DNA of 64,000 bases from Metellina segmentata. Lineage: Eukaryota; Arthropoda; Arachnida; Araneae; Tetragnathidae. Position 1 is the first letter of the stretch. Each line of letters starts with the position of its first letter. The stretch is from assembly GCA_947359465.1 (NCBI GenBank), contig OX375872.1:8068137-8132136 (forward strand), in the 5' to 3' direction. The position numbers and the translations under genes are program-made. The notes under the pieces are model-generated. The model made no database searches. It was not told the origin of the DNA and was given only the letters and a program-made list of their open reading frames with translations. Positions 55,701 to 64,000 of this stretch are shown here, in pieces.

Positions 55701-56245
55701 TTTGAGTCGTGTGCAAGTTGTTTCCGTATCTCCTGATCCACTTACTATTCGCATACACCGTGCTCAACAGCAAGATGCTTCTCTTCGCGCCATCTGTGAA
55801 CTCGCATCAAAATCATATTATAATGACTTTACTACACAGAATAATGTTCTTTACAAATTCGTAAATGGCAATGACATTCTTGTGGTACCAGAATCGATGC
55901 ACCTTGATATAATTCGTAGTGCCCACGAACGAGGTCACTTTGCCGTTAAAAGAACATGGGATCTCATTAAGCAGCAGTACTATATTCCTCATTTAGACCA
56001 AAAGATCGAACAGTATATCTCAACTTGTATACCTACCTCCTCTACATACATGCCATCTCGATCATCTCGGACTGTTAGTAACTTCAAACAAAAATTATCG
56101 TCATATCTTAGCTGTGATCTACCCATTCAACAAGTTCTGTTGGCTTTATCCGTGTAAATCGACCACATCTAAAGAAGTTATTGCTAAGCTTGAAGTGCCA
56201 AAAGCTACTACCACCATCGCTGGTTACATTAAACCATTTACTTAA
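55684..56245 (+). pseudogene. Gypsy A integrase relic, truncated
   Basis: The zinc-binding region shows AHERGHFAVKRTWDLIKQQY with both His, but the following Cys pair is reduced to one clear Cys (QYISTCIP). After a frameshift a scrap of the catalytic core, KFCWLYPCKSTTSKEVIAKL, is seen near 56130-56190, then a stop by 56245. The rest of the core, including the catalytic Glu, is absent. Confidence 0.78.
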
Positions 56246-57109
56246 TATTTTTATATAATATTACTTTTTATTTTTTTCCATTGTGTTTATTGCATATTTT
56301 ATGTTTTCTTAAATTTTTACTAAATATGAGTGTATGAAGATGAAAAATATTATTTTTTCCATTTGTGTTTAAAATATTTTCTTTTGATTGAAACATCTAA
56401 TTTTTTTTCCACCCATTATAATTTTTTTCTCAGATTTGATTTTTGTTTATATGTGCAATTACCTTTTGCATTCATATAAACCTTGAAATTTATAAGTGTA
56501 CTTCCCTGTTACTTTGCATACAAGGTTACGTATAGAAAAAAAAATTTTTGGTGATCTTTTGTTTTTCATTTTCATGTTCTATATACTTGATTTAGAGTGT
56601 TTGATTACTACTTTTAATTTACTTTTCTGTTTTGTGCATTATTATTTGACCTTTAAAACTCTTTGTATGATATTTTTTGAATTTATTGCTAATCAGTCAA
56701 ATATGCTAGTTGGTCAAATGTGTGAAATATATGTATAATAGTGTCATATTCTATTTCTGTTTAATTTTTCGGTTTGATGTATATTTTCCCAATGAAGTGC
56801 TTTATTTCCCTGTGTTATATTGCTTTCATGCGAGGTCGCATGCGTTGTCGGATGGCCGATTGTGGGAAAATAGTCCCCTCGGTTGCCATCCCACGCGCGG
56901 AAGCATACATCATAGGTGACGCGCCGCATCACACTGTAACTAATCAGACGTTGAATGCAAGCCGCGAAAGAAAGAGCTTTAACTAACTGAGCTATGACGA
57001 GCTCTATTGAATGTTAGGTGACGATGTTAATTGCCGATGATTCTTCCTCATTGCTTTAACTGTTTTGTTTTGTCCCATGTCACTTTTAAATAATAAAGTG
57101 TCCGTCTTA
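56246..57109. other. AT-rich tail region of gypsy A or spacer
   Basis: No coding motif. It may contain the 3' untranslated region or a decayed LTR, but no duplicate of it was seen near 52.6 kb. A tRNA-like stretch lies at 56940-57005. Confidence 0.4.
56940..57005 (-). repeat. tRNA-like stretch, degraded
   Basis: On the minus strand, 'gctcgtcatagctcagttag' resembles a tRNA 5' end with a good A box (TAGCTCAGTTAG). The expected B box is degraded ('ggcttgcattcaacg'). Probably a tRNA-derived repeat, not a working gene. Confidence 0.35.
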
Positions 57110-57492
57110 ACTTGCAGTTGTCTACTTGATCCCATAGAACGTTATGTAAGACTTTTCAAAATTGCATATGGATTAGATTTTTTATTTATGGACGATAATG
57201 CTCGTCCACATCGAGCAAACCTCGTTGACAAATTTCTTGAAAATGAAGCTATTGAGCGAATACCGTGGCTCCAGCAAAATCTCCTGATCTGAACCCGATA
57301 GAGAACTTATGTGACTACCTTGTAAAAGTAGTTGCACGGAGACATCCTCCTCCTAGCGATATAAATGCCCTGAAGACTGCAATGCTGGAGGAGTGGAATT
57401 TAATTCCCCAAACTGTGGTTAATAACATTATTGCCTGCATGAAACGTTGTGATATGTGTGTACAAGTCAGGGGTGGTCACATTCCAAAATAA
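57110..57492 (+). pseudogene. Tc1-like transposase C-terminal fragment
   Basis: Begins near ERYVRLFKIAYGLDFLF, then MDDNARPHRANLVDKFLENE (second catalytic Asp). A frame change at about 57265-57270, where one base is missing, is followed by APAKSPDLNPIENLCDYL (catalytic Glu), LKTAMLEEWNLIPQ and CVQVRGGHIPK with stop at 57490-57492. Spacing is DD34E. The N-terminal half is absent here; a matching-type N-terminal fragment lies at 52390-52604, across gypsy A. Confidence 0.85.
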
Positions 57493-57612
57493 ATTCATAA
57501 GCTTTAATTTTTTTTCTGAACTCTTGTCAAATATTTTTGCCATGTTTATGGTTTCATGCTACAGTTTTATATCATATGCAGTGTTCTTAAATTTTTTCCT
57601 TTGTATTTATGT
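57493..57612. other. Short spacer
   Basis: AT-rich sequence, nothing recognised. Confidence 0.4.
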
Positions 57613-57829
57613 GTCATGATTAGGGCAACTTTTTTGTTGCAGTAAAAATGGGTAAAAGTTGCATTTATCGTTCCCTTTAGTTGCATTTATGGAAATAAAG
57701 TTGCATTTAATTTTAATACACTAAATTTTAGAATAAATTATCCGTAAAAAAATAAAAAATTAAAAACATATTGACAATTTTAGTCGTTTATAACAGTATT
57801 ATAATACATTCTTAAATACAGAAGAACAT

Positions 57830-58140
57830 TGAATGGCCGATCCTTGGCCAGTAATTTCTTTAACATTAAAAAACTGCTCCAGCCGCATTCATATAATGTG
57901 CTATATTGGATAGCAGAAGCGCCAAATCCTTTCGCTCAACATTCAGATATTTTAAAAAGTCATATCTACGAGGCGAATAATTCAATTACGCAAGTTTTCT
58001 CTGCATTATCAAGAGTGCCAACCAATGTGTTAAAAGTACTTACTGCCATTTCACTTTCATCTGTTAGGACGAACAGCTTCTTTCCGTTAACTTCTTGTTT
58101 GATCCGCAATACTTCGGCGTTCGCAAGATCAGACACACGT
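57830..58140 (-). pseudogene. hAT-like transposase remnant
   Basis: On the minus strand, from about 58140: ANAEVLRIKQEVNGKKLFVL, TDESEMAVSTFNTLVGTLDN, then after a stop and a frame change LKYLNVERKDLALLLSNIAH and YMNAAG. The order of a 'DES' acidic motif, a V.L.G.L segment and LLLS..A.YM..AG matches hAT transposases of the type found in arthropods. Fewer than 110 codons remain. Confidence 0.65.
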
Positions 58141-58286
58141 GATCAAAGAGTTGTTTCAGAGGGCAAAAAATAAAATAATAATTTCATATTAATTAATTTT
58201 AATCTAAATTTTAAAAAGTTGCAGGTGGGTTGCATTTATGCAGAAAGTTGCATTTATGTTGCGGTTATAACTCACTTACAATACAC

Positions 58287-58892
58287 TAGGGATGCGACAT
58301 CGATGTCGATGTTTTCAAAACATCGATGTTTTTTTAAAAACATCGATGTATTTAACATCGATGTATTGGGGTCGATGTTTTGGTAACATCGATGTTTATA
58401 CTTGTCGATGTTTTTACGTTGTCGATGTTTTATTTTTAAATGAAAAAAGTACCATTATAAAAATTTTAAAAATAACAAAGTAGCATAATTTTCATAATCA
58501 GCAAACTGAACATACTTTTAGACCAAAGTGACCAAGGATGAAGGGTCTGAAAAGTAGGGATGCGACATCGATGTTGATGTTTTAGAAAAAACACATCGAT
58601 TTATTGGAGCCGATGTCGCATCACTAGTTGCTAAACCAGTTTTAAGAAATGGGGAAACAAGTTTAAATACACTAAATTTTAAAACATCGATGGTTTGGGG
58701 GCGATGTACTATCAGCATCGTTGTTTTAATTTTGAACATCGATGTTTTGCTGTCGATGTTGCATCAATAGTTGGTAAACCAGCTTTAAGAAATGGGGAAA
58801 AAAGTTTAAATACACTGAATTTTAAAAACATCGATGGTTTGGGGGCGATGTATTATCAACATCGATGTTTTGCTATCGATGTCGCATCCCTA
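58287..58892. mobile_element. Non-autonomous hAT-like element with ATCGAT array, copy B
   Basis: Ends TAGGGATGCGACATCGATG and, reversed, TAGGGATGCGACATCGAT. CAATACAC occurs at 58279-58286 and 58893-58900, an 8-bp duplication. The interior is related to 28526-29384 but has two of the 'gctaaaccag...' units (from about 58628 and 58771) instead of four. Many ACATCGATGT palindromes, no ORF. Confidence 0.88.
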
Positions 58893-59063
58893 CAATACAC
58901 CCCATGTAGGAGGAATTTTGGTTTTAGTACTTTACATGCAGCGTAGAACGTGTGAAAGAAAGTTACATTTGTTGCAAAAAGTTGTCCTAGTCATGATGTT
59001 ATGTCTCATTCCAGACAAATGCATAAAATTATAGCTAGCAGTTTCTGAGAAATCCGTGATTCT

Positions 59064-59353
59064 GTGCTTGTAAAGATAATTTTGGACACTAGTGTACCTG
59101 TGAGCACAACCACCCAAGACGATGCCACAAGCCGAAACAATTGCTTACGATTTAAGGACGACGACAGCGGAGACAAGCCAGTTACAAGACAAAACTTTAT
59201 AGCCAATACGGTTAGGTCACCCCAAGATAGAATTGAAGACACTGCAAGATTGATGTCCTGGACGCCTCTGAAGCAACTGCCTTCCTGTCAAAATCGGGAA
59301 GTGGGCTCTCAGCCGAAAAAACCTATGGATTATCATTAGCAATCATCAAATCC
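59064..59353 (+). other. Unassigned coding-like segment ending at a splice donor
   Basis: From about 59100 the composition is richer in G and C than its surroundings. One frame reads TSRNNCLRFKDDDSGDKPVT and then RSPQDRIEDTARL. From about 59250 a second frame is open: DVLDASEATAFLSKSGSG and LSAEKTYGLSLAIIKS, running into GTGAGT at 59354. Both halves look protein-like but in different frames, so this is either an exon with a sequence error, a pseudogene, or part of a mobile element. No family recognised. Confidence 0.25.
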
Positions 59354-59359
59354 GTGAGT

Positions 59360-60112
59360 ACAATCTCGTTTATTTTGTTTTGGAATTTTCAATATTTGTC
59401 ACGATGAATTTCCATTTATCGCAAAGGGTTTGGAAATTGCAAAAACTAAGATTATCAAGATGTTGCATCTCCTAATTTTTAACTCTTTTGGTTGGCTCAA
59501 TTACATTTACAAAACCTTCAATTTAAGGTTAGTATTTTGTGCATTTCCAAGCCTAAGCAAGCAATTCATCTGTCATTCATTCTTTTTTATGTTACTTAAA
59601 GCCGAGAAAAAGGTCTCGACAAAGTACGGAAAAATTGTGAGTAAACCCATAGCTTGATTTTTCAGTACTAAAAGTGTCCGGTAATCGGTTACAAATACTC
59701 CAAATTTCCTGATCGTAGTACCACTCTTCTTCATTCTCTAAACGATTTTTTCCAGATTCTCAAGTTTGGACCTCACGTCGACAAACACTTAAAATTCTGC
59801 ATGTTGCATCTCCAAATCATTAAATTGCATCCATTGGAAAGCATTTAATTCCGAAGAACAATATGCTACTACGTACGGATATTTAATTATGTTGTCTTTT
59901 CCAGGCTTCTCGAAATCGATTAAGTCTTTCGAAGAATTGGTCAAGTAATGACTTTACAATATGCTGCTACTTTATATGCATGGGCTTCATTTAGTTTTGT
60001 ACAGCTGTACTAGCCTTCTCGAAATACTTTTTTACTCGGGGAAAGTACTTAAAAGTTTGTCTTTAAATATCGTTTAAAATTTTAAATTTACTGTCCGTAA
60101 ACGTCATCTAAA
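59360..60112. other. AT-rich spacer, nothing assigned
   Basis: ORF 59430-59657 has no motif. This may contain the 5' end of gypsy B, but no LTR was recognised. Confidence 0.4.
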
Positions 60113-61814
60113 ATGTCTTGGCGTGTCATAGGTTCGCCATCAGACTTTGATGCTTCGGAAGATTACGTTAACAGATTACGCACTAATTCCTTTCGGACGT
60201 TCAATGATTTGTCCAAAATTCAATGGAACAACCGATTTATTTATTTGATTCGAATTATGGCTTAAAGACCCTGAGGAAATACATTTTCTTTACGGAATAA
60301 TTAGCACCAAATAATTTCTTGCAAAAGATGTCTTTCTTCATCAGCTCTGAAATAAGTGCAATTTTTACATGGTATTGTAACTTGGAATTATTTGTGAAAC
60401 CGAGATTAATAGAGGAATTTTCATCAAATCTTATAACATCGCAGGTGTACAGTCGCGGGAAAAAAACGAACCCCCCCCCCTCTTCATTTGTGCAATTTTA
60501 ACAGTAGAACAAATTTAAAGATGGCGTTTGACAGGAACTAACTCCTTTCTATTTATTCAAATTCATAAAATTTGAATAAGGGGCCGTCTTTATATTAAAT
60601 TGAACACCAACTTCATAATTTCCAATAGGAACCCCTTATTTTAACACACAATTCCTAATCCATAACAATTTAACTTCAAATACCAAATTTCATGTCATTA
60701 GGACTTGCCATTTCTAAGTTATGAGGACAGAAAGATTGGAGCTCCTGATGTTAAATCAGTTTATTAGACTTTTATGGATATCTTTCTAAGTAATATTTCT
60801 ATAGCGCTGACATTTTATGTTACTGTTAAACAATCCAAACACAATTCACCTAGTACTTTATTTAAAAATTGTTTTTAGAATTCAATAATAATTATTAAAT
60901 TATTGTATGAAAAAATTATGAATTTGAACCCTATTATATTTTTACAAAATCGATTCAGAAAGACCTCTATTATGGTTACGCAAAATTTTAGGTCTTTCCG
61001 ATGGTTAGCATTTGAATTACATTAAATTTTCCAAATTATTGCAATTTTAGGGACAAACCAAAAGTTTATAAAACGTCTGACAAACCTCGAATAGTTCTCG
61101 GATCGTTTGCACTTGTGTATATTAAAAATAATTCTTTGATTGCTGAAAAATACGTTTGAAATAGTGTTCAAATTTGAAATTCGGGTCGCGATAACCACAA
61201 TTAATCTCGATCTTCGAGTAGCGTCTTTCTATATGGAGATGATCCCTGAAATTGAAACTAACTTTAACATTGAATAACTCGATATATATTGATAGTAAAG
61301 TCATGAAAATTTATATTTCGACAAATTTAACTATGCATAATCTAATTATGAAATCAAAACACGGTATTTCCACTAGAAATTTTGTTGTTTGCGCAAAATT
61401 TTATATGAAGACGTCCTTTTATGCAACGTTTTTGGGTTTCAATTTGTAGAGGACGTTATTCCCTGTTGAATGATACCTTTGAATTTGTTAGTATGAATAG
61501 TGCTCTAAATAAATAAAGTGGTTCGTTTTTTTTCCACGACTGCACATAAAATGTTGCAACAAAGACGTTTAAAGCCTAATGAGTCATTTAGTGATTATTT
61601 AATTGATATGAGAGAAATTGGTTCAAGTGCAAATAATGACGCAACTTCTATCTTTGTCTATGTTATTAATGGAATTCCTAGTTCTGTAAATAACAAAATA
61701 AAACTTTATGGGTGTAAGACATTTCCAGAGTTTAAAAAAAAGCTACGAATATTTGAAAAATTTTACCATCAAGATAAAGGTTTTCTAACATTTCCAGTGA
61801 ACGCCACGGAGTGA
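60113..61814 (+). pseudogene. Gypsy B gag relic, split by an insertion
   Basis: The first part (60113-60447) reads SDFDASEDYVNRLRTNSF early and FVKPRLIEEFSSNLITSQV just before the insertion. The second part (from about 61548) begins KMLQQRRLKPNESFSDYLID and continues IFVYVINGIPSSVNNKIKLY and FPEFKKKLRIFEKFY. The pieces align with gypsy A gag (LKTALINEFGQIF, later SMTEFKEKLSIYEKIF), supporting a single interrupted gene. Several stops and frameshifts occur. Confidence 0.75.
60450..61542. mobile_element. Tc1/mariner-type non-autonomous element in gypsy B gag
   Basis: Left end CAGTCGCGGGAAAAAAACGA and reversed right end CAGTCGTGGAAAAAAAACGA are both followed by ACC. A TA lies before the left end (60448-60449); the corresponding right dinucleotide is CA, probably a mutated TA. 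The 1.09-kb interior is AT-rich with no transposase motif recognised. It separates the two halves of the gag relic. Confidence 0.75.
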
Positions 61815-61903
61815 TGCCAGATCATTTCTAAATAATAAACGAAATTTTGATAGGGTAACCAGAACTTTGAACATAACCCAACAATACTTGAAGCCAAATA
61901 ATC

Positions 61904-62005
61904 TGCTTTAACTGTGGCCGTAGGAACCACAAATCTCGTGATTGTACATCTAGATCTCCAAAATGTTTTAGTTGTAATTCTTGGGGACATAAAAGTGATG
62001 CTTGT
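61904..62005 (+). pseudogene. Gypsy B nucleocapsid zinc knuckles
   Basis: Two complete CCHC boxes, CFNCGRRNHKSRDC and CFSCNSWGHKSDAC, each C-x2-C-x4-H-x4-C, lie in one frame separated by seven residues. They would bind the element's RNA. They are in a different frame from the preceding gag ORF, so a frameshift lies between about 61810 and 61904. Confidence 0.88.
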
Positions 62006-62074
62006 CCAAAATGCGCGTCCTCAGCGTTAACATCCAAATCCAAACCTTCAGCAGACCACACCGTTCCTCTTAAC

Positions 62075-62287
62075 ATGAGTTCAACATTGAACTCTAAGGG
62101 CATTGAAGTTAAAATAAACAATGCTCTCATAAATGCCCTTGTAGATACAGGTTCGCAAGCTACTATTTTGCAGGAAACATGGCATAAAAAAATAGCATCT
62201 CCATTATTATACTCTTCGCAAATAACTTTCAGTGGTATTGGTAAACTCAAAATTCGCCTCTCGGACTTTTTCAAGGTTCAATCATAA
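62075..62287 (+). pseudogene. Gypsy B aspartic protease relic
   Basis: IEVKINNALINALVDTGSQA includes the catalytic Asp-Thr-Gly at 62144-62152, followed by TILQETWHKK and ITFSGIGKLK. The frame ends at 62287 in a stop, and the rest of the domain appears shifted. Confidence 0.82.
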
Positions 62288-62519
62288 TTGATGATACTTC
62301 TTTTCAGTCGAACATACACGTTGTTCGTGATGTAAATGACTATATTCAGCAAGAAAACTTTTCAATTGGAAATAATGGAGATCCCAATCTCCTCATTAAT
62401 TACATCACAACTGAACTCATTCATTTGAATCATGTTCTCAACGTTGAACACAAAACTGAGTTGCACAAAATGATTAGGGACTACACTCCCCACAAAGAAA
62501 AAGTACTGATATCAAATTG

Positions 62520-63350
62520 AACATTGTTTCTTCTTATGATATTCCTGTATGTCACTGAACAACAAATCATTCGCGAACAAATACTGAAAAGAATGGTTAA
62601 AAGATGGAAAAATTCAACATAGTTATTCTGAGTATGCTTCAAATGTTGTTCTGAGTAGCAGGAAATCTGGTTATTATCGCTTGTGTATTGATTACCGATA
62701 ACTTAACAAAAAGATTATCAGATAGGTATGCCCTTCCTCTCATTTGTGATGTGTTAGACAGACTTAAACAATCACACACACATATGCCTTGACAAATTTA
62801 GATTTCAAGAATGCGCTTTCTTTCAAAAGATGTAGACTCTTCGAGCTATAAATACACATCATTTGTCACTTCATATGGACAATTTGAATTTTTAAAATGT
62901 CCCTTTGGTTTAAGTTCCAGTCCTGAAATTTTCCAACGCTTCATTAACACTGTTTTCCGAGATTTATTAAATGACAATACACTCGTCATTTATCTTGACG
63001 ATATTATCATTCCATCAAAAGACGAGTCTGAAGGTATAGCCAAACTCAAACATATTTTGCTAGTTGCTTCTGAATATAGTCTTGAGTTAAATCTAAAAAA
63101 ATACAACTTTTTGCAAAGAAAAATTGAACTTTTAGGACACATTCTTGAGAAAGGAACAATTCAACCATCCCTTTCTAAGACTCAAGCTGTCCAGAATTTT
63201 CCTGAACCCAAAGACAAAAAAACAGGTACAAAGTTTTCTCTGTCAAACGGGATATTTCAGGAAATTCATCCAAAACTACTCAATACTTACCAAACCATTG
63301 AGTGATTTATTAAGAATATCCACTTTTTTTTCACTTTGGTCCTCTAGAAA
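62520..63350 (+). pseudogene. Gypsy B reverse transcriptase relic
   Basis: The N-terminal part (about 62580-62810) is recognisable in shifted frames (GYYRLCIDYR-like and TNLDFKNAL-like remnants). From 62811 a long open piece reads KYTSFVTSYGQFEFLKCPFG, SSSPEIFQRFINTVFRDL, the catalytic YLDD at 62991-63002, and then IELLGHILEKGTIQPSLSKT. It ends in a frameshift near 63230. Unlike gypsy A it keeps the common YLDD form. Confidence 0.87.
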
Positions 63351-63479
63351 ATGAAGCGTTCCATACTCTAACTTCCAACACTAACTTTCGCAAAACCCAG
63401 TTTCACACATTTGCCCACATTGTTCATATGTGCCTGCCATTGGAAAAAAAAATTTTTTTTTTAACATTTACAACCAAAG

Positions 63480-63780
63480 TTCTCTAGAACTACACACAGA
63501 CGCTAGCTCACATGGATTTGGAAGTGTTCTCTTTTAACAATCTGATGACGGAGAATTCTATCCCATCCATTACATGAGTAAAAAGACCACACCACAACAA
63601 GCCAAATATTCGTGTTATGAACTTGAAGTACTTGCAGTCATTGAAGCGCTCAAGAAATTTAGGACTTATCTCCTTGGAAAAAAATTCAAAATCATCACTG
63701 ACTGCGTTGCATTTTAAAAAACGATGCACAAAAATGATTTAACATCTAAGTCGCTAGATAGGTCATTTCTCTATAATATT
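63480..63780 (+). pseudogene. Gypsy B RNase H relic
   Basis: LELHTDASSHGFGSVLF (catalytic Asp), then a stop, YPIHYMSKKTTPQQAKYSCY with ELEVLAVIEALKKFRTYLLG, and FKIITDCVAF before another stop. This is the usual RNase H order. Stops at about 63536 and 63715 inactivate it. Confidence 0.85.
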
Positions 63781-64000
63781 TTGATTATGTAATTGTTTAC
63801 CGACTCTCTGCACAAATGAAACATGTAGACACACTAATTCGTTATCCAGTCATGCTCATTTCAAAGGACTCGATTACACAAAAGAACGCTGATGCTCAAA
63901 ATCAAGACGAGTTCATTTCAGGCATCAATAAAGTATTGCCACACACACTAATGAACGACTATACACTTTGAAAAACGACGTGCTTTATAAACTTGTTGAC

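Larger units (their letters stand above)
52605..56245 (+). mobile_element. Gypsy-like LTR retrotransposon A, decayed
   Basis: Gag, protease, reverse transcriptase, RNase H and the first part of integrase follow one another on the plus strand, the Ty3/gypsy order. Frameshifts and stops are frequent. The last two thirds of integrase are missing, and no long terminal repeat pair could be recognised by eye, so the outer limits are approximate. Confidence 0.85.
57621..58989 (-). mobile_element. Small hAT element with 8-bp TSD, hosting a second element
   Basis: Left end TAGGGCAACTTTTTTGTTGC and reversed right end TAGGACAACTTTTTGCAAC form terminal inverted repeats. GTCATGAT flanks it exactly at 57613-57620 and 58990-58997, an 8-bp duplication fitting the hAT consensus (T at position 2, A at 7). 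GTTGCATTTAT is repeated near both ends, like hAT subterminal repeats. Removing the nested element (58287-58892 plus its duplication) leaves about 755 bp. A transposase remnant is on the minus strand. Confidence 0.9.
60113..64000 (+). mobile_element. Gypsy-like LTR retrotransposon B, decayed, runs off edge
   Basis: Gag, zinc knuckles, protease, reverse transcriptase and RNase H follow in order on the plus strand, as in retrotransposon A but of a clearly different subfamily. The coding frames are broken throughout. A Tc1/mariner-type element (60450-61542) splits the gag. Integrase-region sequence begins near 63850 and continues beyond the window. Confidence 0.83.

Noticed and set aside
52605..57109. 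LTR pair for gypsy A
   Set aside because: No long direct repeat could be found by eye between the two flanks; an alignment tool would be needed.

Overview
This window reads as animal nuclear DNA from an arthropod, most probably a chelicerate such as a spider. That assignment is an inference from the dense tRNA-derived SINEs, Tc1/pogo, hAT, P and gypsy-like elements, very AT-rich spacers and a ladybird-type homeobox exon; nothing in the sequence names the species. There are no operons, ribosome-binding sites, CRISPR arrays or phage modules, and no intact RNA genes were seen.

Only one clear host gene segment is visible: the last coding exon of a ladybird (Lbx) homeobox transcription factor at 25423-25760, + strand, with its 3' splice site. 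Its first exon was not found. Two further ORFs (22028-22450 and 59064-59353) look somewhat protein-like but could not be assigned.

Region by region: 1-7 kb is AT-rich spacer with SINEs and small repeats. 7.2-8.5 kb is a Tc1-like transposon with both ends. 9.56-11.79 kb is a pogo/Tigger-like element with both ends. 11.8-24.1 kb is dominated by SINE copies and minisatellites. 24.1-28.1 kb holds the Lbx exon between two inverted copies of one repeat. 28.5-29.4 kb is a non-autonomous element packed with ACATCGATGT palindromes. 31.3-32.6 kb is a second Tc1-like relic. 33-38 kb is spacer with several tandem repeats. 38.4-39.4 kb is a hAT transposase relic with one terminus, and 39.5-39.9 kb is a retrotransposon gag fragment. 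40.6-44.3 kb is a decayed P-element (THAP9-like) transposon. 44.4-52.3 kb is almost featureless. 52.4-57.5 kb is a decayed gypsy-like retrotransposon lying between two Tc1 fragments. 57.6-59.0 kb is a small hAT element carrying a second hAT-like element inside it, each with a target-site duplication. 60.1-64 kb is a second decayed gypsy-like element with a Tc1/mariner-type insertion in its gag; it runs off the right edge.

The most informative observations concern transposition history. SINE copies have 11-17 bp target-site duplications, are 5'-truncated, sit inside older SINEs, and in one case have an empty-site paralogue elsewhere in the window. Two tRNA-like heads are attached to one shared SINE body. 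No new multi-gene system was found.
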